Notes: generated by a model not told the origin, from the letters alone. A stretch of 64,000 nt of DNA from Rotaria sordida (GCA_905250125.1 CAJNOL010000101.1:124001-188000), one strand, 5' to 3'; shown: positions 12,434 through 26,180, counted from the first letter of the stretch. Program-made: numbers and translations.

Positions 12434-15400
12434 TCAAGTTTTTTTTTGTTTAACATAAGTTATAATATCTTTTTTGGTCAAAAGACCAACTAAATGTCCT
12501 TTATCATTTGTTATTAATATAGTTTGTGCACCAAGTTTTCTACATAAATCAATAATTGTTGTTGTTGGTGTATCTAATGTTATTGTTGTTGGTGACCGAT
12601 TTAATAAACGATAAAGATGTATTAAATTTGATTGTTGATGTTGTTGTATTGTACGTGAAAATGATATTAATAGATTTGTATTTGATTCACCATTTGTTAA
12701 TATTCGTTGTTGTATAATTAATTGAAGATCACGACGTAAAACAAAACCAATAATTGATGCTTCTTCTTGACTAGCAATAACAGGATAACCATTATATTTA
12801 TATGTACGTACAATTGTCATTAATTCATTTAATGTTAAACCATCGCGTGGTAACATAATTAATTCAGTTTTTTCTTGTTTAGATTCAAGTACATTGACAG
12901 CTGTTGCTTGATCAATAAATTCTGCTTTAACATCAAGATATGGATAATTATTTAATTTAATATGTGCATCATATATGCCTTCACCAACTAAAGCATCACC
13001 AACAAGTTTTGATACTAATGCTGTACACATTAATGGAACTGAATATGAAAGACCACCTGTTAATTCAACCATAATAACAACAAGTGATACTGTCATTCGT
13101 GTAACACCACCAAGAAAAGCACATGCACCAACAACAGCATAAAAACCAGGTGCAACACATTGTTCATCTGCTGTACTACATTCAATAGTAAATAAGAAAA
13201 AATTTGGCCAATAATAGACGCATGCTTCAAATAGAATACCAATAATTCGACCTGTTATAGCACCAAGTGTCATTGAAGGAATAAATAGACCACTATATAG
13301 AAAATATTAAATAAGAATTTTGAATTATTCTTTAAAATAATTTAATACTAACCAAGGAACTTTAATACCAAATGTAAAAATAAATAGAATTGTTTGAGTA
13401 ACTAATGCTGAAGAAAGCAAACCAACAGACATCCAAACACCTCTAAATAATTAAAGATAATATATACAGTATATATATTTAACATAATTAATTCTTATTT
13501 AAATTTAAAATCATGAATTTTAAAAAAATATCTAAGATAATACTCTTTTATTGTTTAACCTTTGTTGAATCATTTTTGATTCATTCATGGAAATATTCTA
13601 TTTAAAGTAATAAAGCAATGAATTGAGAGAGTTTACCGAATGTTGTGTAGAGTCTTCAAGAAGTTTTGAGTTCGAAAAAAAGAAATCAAACTTCTTTTCA
13701 TCATTCCTTGACTAAGGTATATGAGTTGGAAAAATCTGTTTTTTTTTATTTAATTACAAGGATTGATTATTCTGATGTTTATAAGATTGATAAATATCCA
13801 TCTATGAGTATAATCTATTTGTAGAGTGATTTTTAACAAATTCTTGATTACAGATGTGAAGGCAGTTTTTTTCATGAAAAATGGTTTTTCTAGAGTTATT
13901 TTCTTTTTAATATAAACTTACAGCTTCTGTTATGACCTTCCTTCTGGATGAGATCCTTAAAAATAGAAATGTGTGATTTCGAATTAAAATCAGAACTAAC
14001 GATTACAGCACGATCCTAGAAACGAAAGATCTGATTTTCAAACCAAATACAACCACTTGTGCAAGTGTCTAACTAAATATTATCCCTCTAAAATGGCTCA
14101 TTTTTCATATTTTTTTTAGCCTATTCTGCATCTTCACCGCAGGGTTATCGATATTTTTCTAGGGGTGAGAGAGGCTAAAAATTTAGCAGAAAGCCTGAAA
14201 ACTTCGGCGGAAAGTGCTTTCAACAGGTGACCTATTATTAAGCCGTTTCTTCCTCTGCTAAAGAAAGGCAAATGATTTTTCAAAATCCAATTTCTGTCCA
14301 AAATTATCACAAAGCTATACATCGTGAAATGAATTTCATCTAAATTTAATTATATCTGTGTCATAATTAGCGCTTGTAGAAGTTATTCTCAAGGCTAAAT
14401 CAACATTAACTCTATTGGATAAGTGCAAGAGGATAACAGATTAATCAATATGTAGTATATTGACTTTATAAAAAAATAAATTTACGTTAATGGTTTTGCA
14501 GCCTCATTTTTTTCATAAGCTGATGTACTATTTCGTTGATAATCACATAATAAACTTTCATCATCGAGTTCGCATGATGTCATAAGACGACGAATTAATG
14601 TCGACATTGGCATACGTGTATATGGATTTGGATATGAAATTAATAATGTAACTAAAGCAACAAGAATTACTTCAATAACCGGATAACGTCCTAAACGTGT
14701 TGTTTTTCTTATTTTACACCAAGCAATATTTGATTTAATAAATAAAGCACCAAATAAACCACCAAGTATACCAAGTAAAAGAAATGGTATCATTTCAAAA
14801 TAAAACCAACGATAGTTATTTCCAACATAAAATAAACCACGATGTTGATTTTCAAATGGAGATAAAAGTTTAACCATTAAAGAAGCCACCATTGCACAAA
14901 AAAATGAACGCCATAAAGTTTTTAATGGAAAATAATACGATACTTCTTCTAAACTAAATAAAACTCCACCTAGGAAAAAAAAGATATAGATAATTGACAA
15001 AGAAAGAAAATTTCTGTTTTTTATTTTATTTAAGAAGATAACTCTACCAATTGGCGCACCAAATGCCACTGAAACACCGGCAGCTGCAGCTGCTGAAAGA
15101 ATTTCTCGTTTTTTTGCTTCATTTTGACCATATTTTGGAAACAGTCGAGCAAAAATATTTCCACAACAAGAACTACAATGAACGAATGGACCCTAAAAAT
15201 AAAATCTAATGTAGTTTATAAAAGGAAAAAGAAACACTATTCTACTCATATCAGATTAACAAAATTTATTAACTTTATCATTATAATTAAATCTATATTC
15301 TATGAAATAAAATGATTGAAATTGTTGATAAATACCTCTTTTCCAAGTAATAAATTCGCACTAGTACCTAATATCATGCCAATACTTTTAATTAAAAGTG

Positions 15401-16510
15401 TCCATGCACCAAAATATCCACGAATAATAAAACCAGACAGGATAGTTTTTACTTCTGGTACACCACTACCACATGCATATGGAGCAAATGTTTTAACAAG
15501 TATAGCACATACTGTTGCAAAAGTACAACCTAAAAATCAATATTTCTATTTAAAAAAGAAAAGTAAATAAAACAAACCAATTCATATCTACCGAAAACTA
15601 CATATGCAACATAATTTACAGCATATTCTGCTACAGTATTGCTAGTAACATGGAAAAGACTTGACCATTGATGCCAATTTGCACAATGAACATGTTGATA
15701 TTGATCATAAGTTTGATTTGATGCTGTCCACTAAATAACATGTATTGATCTATAGCAGAAAAAAAGATTTCAATGGGATATACATACACAACAGTGTTCT
15801 TGTGATAGATAAAAAGCTGGTAGGCAAATTCCAACTTTTATATTTGTTAACCATACGGCACCGATATCAACCATAGCTGCAATAATGCCAATATTAATAG
15901 CAATTAGAAGTACACAAAGCCTAGAGATTTTAAACGATAATATAATAAGAAATAATTGTCAATAGAAATTACAAACCATCCAGAAAGAGCATCATGAAAA
16001 GCAACGAAACGTTTCCATAACGAATCTTTTCGTTGTTCAGTTATAATTTGATGTCTTAATCGATCTCGTGCTTGATCACTTAACCAATCGATTGTTGACC
16101 AATCAGCATAATGACTTCCTGGAGATGTGACCATAGTACCCTTTATAAACAATTGATTTATATATATATATATGATCTTATTCAATAAAGATTTAACTTA
16201 CAGATGGTGTATGAAAAAAATCAATTGTTCCTTTTGATTTATCTGCTAAAGATGAAGTATCTGTGCTAGAATTAACTGCAATCTCAACTAATGATTCATC
16301 AATAGTATTTTGTTGTTGTCTTGGAGGATGTTCTGTTATTCGTCTTAATCTTAATAAATCACCAAGTGATTCAAAACCAGGATTTGTTATTGAAGTCAAA
16401 CGATTTGTTGAAGGCGAAGATGATCGTTGTGTTTTTAGTTTTACAGACGAAAATACTCGGTTGAACCAATTTGTTTCTTTATTTGTTTCTATTGATTTAC
16501 TTGCAGCCAT
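12434..16510 (-). CDS. ClC-3/4/5-type chloride/proton exchanger
   Basis: Nine exons: 16202-16510, 15977-16140, 15788-15920, 15592-15730, 15336-15529, 15192-15048, 14486-14969, 13353-13442 and 12434-13292, giving 838 aa. These proteins exchange 2 Cl- for 1 H+ in endosomal membranes. After a polar N-terminal tail comes [14 protein letters not shown], as in ClC-3. Selectivity motifs are GSGVPE and LLGKE|GPFVH; the gating Glu is present and the exon junction falls beside it. [13 protein letters not shown] and the proton-glutamate segment WFYFEMIPF mark it as an exchanger rather than a channel. [18 protein letters not shown] carries the conserved Tyr. Two CBS domains fill the C-terminal 170 residues. 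One junction gives VPCGLF where VPSGLF is usual. Intron 7 is long (13443-14485). The start is the first ATG in a good MAAS context; no signal peptide is expected. Confidence 0.93.
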
Positions 16511-17186
16511 TATTCTTTTATTGATAATAATGACTTGTTTTTGTTTTTTTGAAATTGTTTTGATAATATGCAAACCTTTTTGTTGTTCTTTGTTGATGTC
16601 GTCGTACTTACATGTTTTCTAACTATTCTGTAGTCATTATCGTTTTCATTTTCTCTTATTTAGTGAATATATGTAAAATAAAAAGTAAATGTAGAGAAGA
16701 AAAAAATGAAAGAAGAGAAGCAAATAGATAAAAACAAAAAAAAGATGATGTTGAATAGTGAAGAGGTGCAATCTCGTCTATAAACTTTTACGTAAGAAGA
16801 TACGACAAATAGAGTTGAGTGTATATACAAGATAAATATAAATTTAATGATAACTTTATAGCACATAATCATAAGATCTACATTTGTTTTTAATTTTAAA
16901 TGAAATATTTTTTGAATACATTATTTAATTTGTATGAATTTCAATAGATAATTATACGGAATTAATAGTAAATACAATGATATATTGTTAAATTAATTAA
17001 TAAAATTTTTGTTTATATTTGATTATTTATATTCTTGAAATATTTTTCGTATTTGTATTTTTATATTTCACATGTTTATTTTTTGTGATTCATCATTAAT
17101 TTATTTTATTTTTAATATGATAAGTCAACATGTTCGATTGTAGTTAACTAATAAAAAGAATGTCAATAAACTGAAATTTACTTTTA
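16511..17186. other. intergenic, upstream of the ClC gene
   Basis: AT-rich; probably holds the ClC promoter. No coding frame seen. Confidence 0.4.
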
Positions 17187-17402
17187 TCACCGTGTTCGGA
17201 AAGTTCGTGCAACTCGTTTACTATGAAATCTTAGGTTAACAAGTACAGCATTTATTCAATATAATGACCTTCGCTAGCGGTTCCACGTTGCTAACGAGTT
17301 ATGTGTGGCTGTTAGCGAAGGTCATTACATTGAATAAATGCTGTACTTGTTAACCTAAGATTTCATAGTCAATGAGGTGTACGAACTTTCCGGACACGGT
17401 GA
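17187..17402. mobile_element. 216-bp palindromic MITE with TA target duplication
   Basis: The ends are TCACCGTGT... and ...ACACGGTGA, flanked on each side by TA (17185-17186 and 17403-17404). The two arms pair over about 90 bp with a 40-bp stretch that is identical (CTATGAAATCTTAGGTTAAC... through ...GCATTTATTCAAT). A centre of about 35 bp is partly self-complementary. No coding capacity. The TA duplication and long inverted repeats fit a Tc1/mariner-mobilised foldback MITE. High arm identity suggests it is younger than the other foldbacks here. Confidence 0.88.
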
Positions 17403-17404
17403 TA

Positions 17405-20400
17405 TATAAGTGAATTATTTTAAATTTAAATTACTTTTCCGAAATTAGACAAATATAAGAATATGTAGATTCTGTTAAGATCATAGAAATCTTGTCATTT
17501 TCTTTATTGTAAAATGTCATCGAAGGTTTTCTATAACGATTCAAACGAATATTTAAGAAGATAGTTTATAGTAAATCCTTACGCTAGTGTTATACGTTTA
17601 AATGCTAATATCTGAGAGGAACTGACAGAATAGAAATGTGCTCGCTTCTCGAGAATTAGAATTATGTTCATACTTTCCCTCCTACAGCTTTATGTTTATA
17701 TAAAATTTAGTGCGTATGATCAATACATGTACTAAATCAACTATAAGAAGGAGTCATCATAGTTGATGTTCTTGTTGGCGGATTTATCAGATTTATCAAC
17801 TCGATCTAATACGGGACTTCAATTTATTTGATTGAAAGTTCTATCAAAAAACAATTTTCTAAAAATTCAGTTCTATTATTCTACTTTTATTGAGAAAAGC
17901 AAGTTCTTAGTACATCAAGTTTTCTCTTAAAAACATTTATCGATTAAGGTGATTGAATATAATCGCCAATATAGTATGTGAACAAATTATGCACCTTATT
18001 GTTGACTTTAATTTGAAATAATCTGGAATTCTTATTATCTCGTACGATAACAATACTTTTAAAAATCACGTGAAAATGTCAACTTTTCAATCGGAAATTT
18101 TATTCATAACAACATATCATCAGAACGATGCTGATGTTAAAGCTTAAGGAATTCTCAGAAAAGTCAATTTTTGTCAAATTTATCGGTTTTGTGATATATA
18201 GCTTGTTAGATAGAACAAAGTGTCTAATCTCGAATGCACTATAGTTTATTGACTTTATCATGAGTTTTAAGGATATTGTATAGGCTTTTCTGGACCCTCA
18301 TACTGAAGAAAATAACGTTTTTTTTCTAAAAACTTTGATTGCTAAAGTTTTTCAAGCTTTTCTATCGTCTTTTGTCAATGGTGAACATGACTAGCATGTA
18401 TCGTCGTTAAGTATGATAAGCCAATACAACAATCGAACATGTAAAGCCACAAAATGGAATGAGAGTGTGGATGTCGATGAACTAAAGACCCACACACTTT
18501 TATATCAGTTTATGAAGGAAAAAGTGTTGAAACTTATTTTGGGTTTTACTCACAATAGGTTTTTTGATTTTGACCTTTCTAGACGTCTTAGATTTCTTCA
18601 CCACTTTTACACGCTAGAAAGCTGAGCTTGGTATCAAAATGAAAACAAAAATCAGTCCTACAACCTAACAGAACCGGATTTTTCGATTTTTCCACTAATG
18701 TTTACTAATAACTATCTGTTTTGGATCTACATTTCTCGGTTTTTCCGTACTTTATCAGTAGAACTTTCGAGAAACATAGACCAGAAAAAAATTGCACTCC
18801 CGCTAAGTTGTAGCACCATGCTTTGGCTATATTTTAAAATCACCTTGAACTTTTTGACATTTGAAATAGCGGAAAATTTGAGTCACACGGATACGTATAG
18901 TTTGATCTATAATTTTAAGCTAATTTTTCGTATACTCAATGTATCGAGCTGAAATTTTTACTATGAGGTGCCTTGTTTGAGATACATCTCCACTAGAAAC
19001 TTCATCAAGATCGAATGCTCGAAAAAAAATTGTCTTTTTTTTTTGAGGGGCCTCATAAAGATCTCACCTCCAAAAATCAATCTCGAGTTAAATATATTCA
19101 AACCGCATGAAATTTTCAGAGTATGCTAGGGCTGTAGTGGAGAAGCTATGATCAAATTTTCAGCTCTTTATCATGACGTTTTGAAGAGATATTCAACAAA
19201 CAAGGCTCGAAACTAGCTCATTGGACAATCGAAAATTCACTGTGGACCTTCATCCTATAGACTTAATTTGTTTTCTTTTGTTTGAAAGTGAATTTCAAGA
19301 TGCAGGACTTGAAAAAGCCCTTCTTTTTAATTCTGACTTTTAAGCATTGAACAATTCAACGTCTCGGAAATCTCTCAAAAAATGACGATCTAATTATAAA
19401 AGCACTCTTTTATATAATAGTAATAAAGTTTAATTCAAAAAAGGGACTTTATCATACCTTACATCTTGACATACTCTTTCAGACAAAAAAAACCTATTGA
19501 CTACAATGAAACTCTTTCGAGACTTCTGGGATATGTAATCAAAAAACCACAAGCAGAGAAAAAAAAGAAAAAAAAGATTTTCTACTTTATTTAAAACTAG
19601 CATATTTTTTAAACAGAAAATGACTAAAATTTTTAGAAAAAAACCAGGTATCAAATAAAAAAACCCGTATCGTTTATGAAAGATCAGACCTCGAGTTATC
19701 TTCCCATGCATTTATCTTAATTTTAATAATTCTGACGAAAATTGACTTTCCATGAAGAGGGGCTTAAATCGAAAGGAAGTTTAAAAACTCTAAAAGTACT
19801 TGATGTAAGTAGATGAAGTTAACATTTATTTTATTGAATTTCCATTAATAGCGAATATATATCTTCATACTTTATTGCAATTAGTTTCGTTTATTTTCCT
19901 TGTATTTCACATTTGCCATTATTGTTGAAACATTGTTCCAATTAAATTATGTGTTTTTTTGCTGGATTATAAATGTTCCATCACAGTAAAATTTTTGTCA
20001 AAGAAATTCTTATTATTCCACAATCCTTTGATCCGATATATAAATCAATTAATGCTTATCATGAGCTCTTTATAATCTTATTATTAGAAGACTTTTTTTT
20101 TCTTTTTATAATTAGTATTATTTCCTTTGAGTAGAGTAATTTCATCAAGTTGTCGAGTGAATTAATTAATTCATTTGACATAAACATGAACTAGATAGAA
20201 GATTATCACGTAAGATCTTCAAAGCAAGAATTCGAATTTTTCTTGAGTTTTTTAAGTTTCAATTCATAAAAATAAAACTTATAACTACTGATAAAAAAGT
20301 GTCGCTTTAGAATTCAATCCAAAAAAAAAACGGAAGTCTTTTTCAATTTCAGAAAACATTGCATGTGATTTTTCTTTTATGTCTTCAATTCATATTATTA

Positions 20401-21899
20401 TTCTAGATTTTGAATATTTAGTCTCCTCTAATGATGCTGTATGGACACTTATTTATTTTTTAAACAAAGAAATTCAATAGTATTAAATCTAATGAACATA
20501 ATAATTATTAAATTCTCTCGACTCTCTTAGTTTATTGTCTTCTCGATGTACAATCAACGAACTCCTTTGAACAAACTTCTCAATGATGTTCACTTTCAAA
20601 AAGATATCAAATAACTGTTGACAAAAGTAACAATATATTATTTAAAAGAAAAAACTTATCGGCGCCAAAAGAAATCATTTTTAGCATTATCTGCGTGGTG
20701 AAGTTTGTACGAAATAGAAGTTCTCCACTATTAATACGAAAAAAAAATAAGGGTTCATTTTGTTATAATATCATGAAAATATAACGTTTTTTCTTTTGTT
20801 TTGATCGATATTCTCTAAAGCACAATGTAAATGATTCGACATTTATTTCGTAGTGTTCAATTTTTCTTTTGTTTGCTATCATGTATCAACTATTGTGATA
20901 TGATAATATTGATAAATAAGTAGGATCAAATTTTCTTTGTATCATAGCATGATACTTTATCCTTTCAAAATGTCGTTGACTCTATATGGATTAACACTCA
21001 ATGAAAATAACAACTAATAGCATTGTCATAGGATTATTCTAATGCGAATTCCAACATAAGATACACTCATGCTTGGATAGAAATGCTTTTACACGAAGCA
21101 CAAAAAAGGTTGTTTTAATTGTAATATTCCTGTTTTTATTCTATTAAAATATTCTATAATCATATTTATATAACTGAAATTATATAATACGTTGTAATTC
21201 GATTTTTCTTATGTTTTAATGAACGTTTGTCAATTAATTAAGAGTCGAAGAATGTAGAAATCCTTATGTAGTTGTTTCTAATAGAAATTTAATAATTTTA
21301 TATATCACGTTTCAAGAAATAATATTTGACAATCTTGATTACAATTTAAAAATTATACTTGAAATATGAAACGTTCTTGTCACGTACAACAATGTAATAC
21401 GAGTGTTTTGTTCTATAAATGATAGTAATTTTCTTTTGATTTATAGAGAATAGAATTGGACAAAATGAATACCTGAGAATACTCAGCATTGATTTGTTTT
21501 TGTTTGTCCTTTATAAAGCTACGATATTATTATTAATGCCTCTGGCATCATCCATTGAGTAAAATATCCATGGTGTTTAATTAAATTTTGTTATAAGAGA
21601 AAGTGGACTAGAATAATATGAGTTCATCTTAGTGAACAAATAGGAAACAGGAAAACAAACTGAAACGATTTTTTTTTATCAAACATATCAACTATCATCA
21701 TTTATTATAAATCATCATAATAGCTGAAAAGCTTCCTCTTTTTCTTTTACAAAAGTACTGAAAGTACTTTAAGTTGTATCAGAATCGAAAATTGAATCGT
21801 TATGCATGAACCATACTAATGTAGATCAAATGATTAGTATACTTTTCGTCGACAAAGGCATGGCCAAAGGTATCAGTAATATTTTGAGATGATACTTGC
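17405..21899. other. gene-poor intergenic region
   Basis: About 4.5 kb with no supported exon. A 70-codon frame at 18413-18625 (+) has no recognisable features. Scattered short self-complementary stretches near 18700-19100 may be relics of old foldbacks. Confidence 0.4.
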
Positions 21900-22860
21900 A
21901 GTATATATATATATGCAGCTTGATTCCGTTATTTTTGATAGTTTTGTATAGTTTACTGTATTTATGCAAAACACCGAAGGATCTTTATTTTGGTATAGTC
22001 GGATAGGGTATCAGTGACTCTATCGAGTTATATAGTTTTCATTTCATTTATTTTGCATCTTGTTCAAAAATTTGATGAAGTTCGAGAAGCGCTGAAACGA
22101 AACTTTTGCACAGTTATATTTTAGCAGCAGTAAGTTCAATAATAACGAAAGTTGATGTGAATGGAAGAGATTCATCACAATTTCTCGTACAAAAAAAAAT
22201 CAAACAGAAGTGATTTGAAATTGAGGAGAAAAGGGATGCTTGGTGGTAAATTTTCGCCCATTTTTCTGCCAGTGAAAAACGAAGTTTGTGTGATTTTTCG
22301 CAAAAACTCACTTGTAAGACTCAACGTAAGTCTAATCAAAACTGTAAAAACGATAGAGACATCAACGCTCTATTCAGCAACATGTTGAAGAAAAGAAGAG
22401 TAGATGTTTAAAAAACAAAAACTTCTCTAAAAAAACAGCCGAAAACCATATATGAAAAAAGTTCACGAAAAAGCTTCTGAAAACTTCACTAATTTTATAG
22501 TAGAAATATAAAATAAGTCTATCCAAAAAAGATATAGTTTGATAGAGAAAAAGAACGGTTTATTGTTCTATATAAGAATAAACAGTTTCAATACCCCAGT
22601 AAATAATAACCATCGAGAAAATTGTTTTAGAAATGATCTAAAAATTGCTGGCTAAAAAAAAATGGTTTTGACTGCTTTTTAAGATTTATCAAATTTTTGG
22701 GCCAGATCCAACGGAAATAAAATGAAAACTATATGGTTCGATAGGGTAATCGGTGATCTACCCAACTGTATCAAAATAAGGAACTTGCGAGTTTCTACAT
22801 GAATACAGCAAACTGAGCAAAACTATCAAAAATAACGTAATCAAGCTCTATATATGATAA
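21900..22860. repeat. large degenerate inverted repeat
   Basis: The arms 21918-22083 and 22682-22846 are reverse complements with many substitutions. Good stretches include GCTTGATTCCGTTATTTTTG against its partner at 22825-22845, and ATATAGTTTTCATTTCATTT against its partner near 22710-22730. They enclose about 600 bp of unrelated DNA with no supported gene. It looks like an aged foldback transposon or two opposed copies of one repeat. Confidence 0.65.
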
Positions 22861-23604
22861 ATATTCATAAAGAGTGAAAGTAAGAAATAACCACTCAAAT
22901 GATACTCACAAACATAGATGATTGGAAGGCATTCGGTGATCTTCATTTTTGATGAACTTCATATCGATAATCTCTATTTCAGCGATGAGATACATAACTG
23001 ATCAAACATTTTATTTTCCACTCGTTAATTTCCATACATTAAAAATTTTACAAAATTCTTATTCAGTTCATTTTCTTGTCTACTGTTTTACAAATTATCT
23101 CTACAGATTTATTTATCTCATTGATAACCTTCAATAGATAAGTCTAATATCACACAAATATAATATTTTTATTTTTAGTTTGTCTACAGATGTCTACTGG
23201 ACATTCAATATGACACGTACATGTTGCTTTTTTTTCTCGAAGACATAGTAAACCTGAAGATTGAAAAAAGAATAAAGAAGAAATGTGTTATTTCAGAAGT
23301 GAAAGATAAAAGAAGAAATTTTAAAAAAAGCAAGAAAGACGACAAAAAAAAACAAAAGAAAGAGAGTCAGACGATATAGAATGTTTTCCTAAAGAAAATG
23401 AAGTGAAATAAGCTCTACATAACCATACATATACAAATAGACAGGACAAAAACAAAGCGAGCAATCGAACACAAAAACTCTATATAAAATCCAATTGATA
23501 TATAAAGTTAAGATAAAGATAATTCAAAAAAAAATACATAGAGTTTTTTTTGCTATATGTTTGTGTATGTAGATAATGTCTTTTTGATGATCATTTGAAA
23601 TTTT
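22861..23604. other. 3' flank of the calcium sensor gene
   Basis: AT-rich, with A-rich tracts. No coding frame supported. Confidence 0.4.
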
Positions 23605-24469
23605 TTAAACATTAGGTGCCAATAATTGTCGAAGGATATCATCTTTAAGACAACCTTCAACAAATTCATCTCGTGAGATAGATTTATCGTCATTTAAATC
23701 TAATTTTTCCATGATTATTTTCACACGATTTTCTGGTGAATTCTCTCCTTTACGATGCTCTTCACCTAACAACAAATAACAAAAAAAAAAGAAATAACAA
23801 ATAACATATTAATCATAAAACAAACCTAAAAGATCATAAATAGCCGTAATCACTTTGGTCATTTCTTTCTTGTCAATCTAAATAAAGATAAATAACGTGA
23901 TATGTCACTAATTATTCGACTTCATAAATTATAAAACAATGAAGATTAATAATAGAATTGAATATCTATTCTACATATTTCTCTTTCTTAACTAACAAAA
24001 TCACAAAAATTCGATAACGAAAGAAAACAATAACTTATGTAACAACATATGTTTTATCTCTTTTTTTTTCATTTGATTTCTCTCATTTTTCTTTTTTCGT
24101 TATTCTTACTTTTCCATCTCCATTAATATCATAAATATCAAAAGCAAGAGATAATTTATCGCGTATATCTCCATTAGCATTAATATTAACAGCAAGTAAA
24201 AATTCAACAAAATCAATATAACCACTACGATCTAGATCAAATGTACGAAATACTTGATAACTATATTTTTCAGCTTCAGCTTCTGTATAAAATTTTTTAT
24301 AAACATCTACAAATTGTGTTGATGTAAGTTTTCCATTTGGACAATCCCGTAAAAATGATGCATGCCATTCACGAATTTGTTCTGGTGTATATTTTGTATT
24401 TTTTGTAAGACGTTCAATAGTTTCATCGTCTAATTCACTAGTATAGTTTTTACTTTCTTGATGACCCAT
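23605..24469 (-). CDS. neuronal calcium sensor (hippocalcin/frequenin family)
   Basis: Exons 24110-24469, 23826-23877 and 23605-23765 encode 190 aa, the usual family length. These EF-hand proteins sit under membranes and couple calcium to receptors, channels and lipid kinases in neurons. The N terminus MGHQES has Gly2 and Ser6 for myristoylation. EF1 carries the family's inactivating CPNG. EF2 (DLDRSGYIDFVE), EF3 (DINGDGKIDKKE, assembled across intron 1) and EF4 (DLNDDKSISRDE) have the ligand residues. The C terminus DDILRQLLAPNV is shorter and different from vertebrate tails. The single large first exon contrasts with the related five-exon half just upstream (25476-26094), whose splice phase matches exon 2 here. 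Subfamily assignment is not possible by eye. Confidence 0.92.
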
Positions 24470-25475
24470 TATTTTTATATTGAAAATAATTTTATTCGAA
24501 TAAAAAAAATGCTTGTTGTAATTACACTCGTATTTTCATGTAATGATACGTTACACGTGAAAAATAAAAATAATACTAACCAAGGTAAAACTAAGTATTA
24601 TGATGAAAGAGAGAATGCAGAATAAAAAGAAAAGGTATAGGAAAGAGATAATATACTTGAAAAAAAAAGCCCTATGGTTAAATAATGAATGATATACAAT
24701 TCAATGGCTAACATAAATACATACATAACCATGTATGATTAATTTTTATACTGTGTTATTCGCTCATTACATCATCCTTTCTATTTGTTGAGTATAAATC
24801 TTCTCTCAATCACTATCCTTAAGTTGCAAACGATATTGTCAAGCCAATGACTTGTATAAAGGAAAGAGAAAGAATAAAAGTGTCTATCGAATATACACAA
24901 TGTATATATATATATACAAACCTTGCAATTGACTAACTTCTAATATGTATTTATGAGCGTCAACGCTGACAACATAGTATAATCATTATAGTATGCGATA
25001 ATGCTATCCCATCCATGTACTTTAATCATGTACTTATAATGTTATACTTTTCACTCAAAGATGGAAAAATATTACAGAGAGCTAAGATAATTTCTAGGAG
25101 TGTGAAAATGAAGAATAACTATTCAATGTTATAAGATGTTTCAAAAGATGACAACTGCTTGTGTATTGTTTGTGTGCAACGATTGGTTTCTTACTAAAAC
25201 TTATAATAAGAACAACCGGAAGACTGTTTATACAAAATCAAATCATACGCATATGAAACGAGCGAGTGGTACAAAGAGAAGATTGATTATATTTTCAAGA
25301 AGAAAGTAAGCGCGCCATTTCTTTGTTGTTTCATAAAATCTCTACAGGAATCTTTTCTATCTTCAAAATAAGCTCTTCTATTCGATAATTGTTCGAATAA
25401 TACGGAAAACATAAAATAATGGTTTTTTTTTTGTTTGAATATTTCGTTTAAAATAGAATTAAATATCTTATTTAC

Positions 25476-26094
25476 CTTTCCATTTTTGTTCATATCATAC
25501 ATATCAAAAGCCAATCGAAGTTTTTCTCGAACATCACCTTAAATAAATTTTTTTTTTTGTTATAAAAAAAAACAAAATATAAATTAAAAATTTTATTTTG
25601 AATACAAACCATGAGATGTAATATTCACAGCAATAAGAAATTCAACAAAATCAATATAACCATTATCATCCGAATCTAATTATAATAAAGAATAGAAATA
25701 GAAATATTGAAATAAATATATTTACCAAATGTTTTAAAAACTTGAGCACAAAATTTTTCAGCTTTACCTTCGGGATAAAATTTCTAAAAACATTTATTAA
25801 CGTTATATCAATTGTTAAAAGATCTTTTACCTTGTATACTTCAAAGAATTTCTTCTTATCAAGTTTACCGTTAGGACAATCACTGTGAAAGAAAAAGAAA
25901 AGAAAACTTTGAAGAAAAACATCAAAACACAAAAAAATTCTTTTTTTTTGTTTTTCTTTATACCGAAGAAATCCTTGATGCCAATCTTGGATCTGTTGTT
26001 TTGAATATGTTGTATTTTTTGTTAAACGATCAATTTCATCTTCTGATAAATGAGTTAAATCTTTTTTATGCTGTTTAGCAGATTTTTGACCCAT
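25476..26094 (-). CDS. alternative or truncated N-terminal half of a neuronal calcium sensor
   Basis: Five exons, 25964-26094, 25831-25882, 25726-25783, 25610-25675 and 25476-25537, give 123 codons ending exactly at phase 0 after DMYDMNKNGK. The protein starts MGQKSAK (Gly2 kept), has CPNGKL in EF1 and DSDDNGYIDFVE in EF2. It stops halfway through the EF3 loop. No EF3 remainder or EF4 exon is visible between 24470 and 25475; reading through the donor ends in noise and a stop. The junction is at the same codon and phase as intron 1 of the downstream gene. So these exons may splice to 23877-23826 and 23765-23605, completing the loop as DMNKNGKIDKKE. The alternative is a 3'-truncated paralog. 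Four introns here are absent from the related exon at 24110-24469. Confidence 0.75.
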
Positions 26095-26155
26095 TATTAA
26101 TGTAATATATAAATGTTTTTCTTATTTATGAAGAATGATTCTAGAAAAAAAAAAG

Positions 26156-26180
26156 ATTATTATTATTATTATTATTATTA
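26156..26180. repeat. (ATT)n microsatellite
   Basis: About eight tandem ATT units just upstream of the calcium sensor N-terminal half. Confidence 0.85.

Noticed and set aside
18700..19100. Possible further inverted repeat
   Set aside because: Only short blocks (about 8-10 bp) pair, and no continuous arms could be followed by eye.
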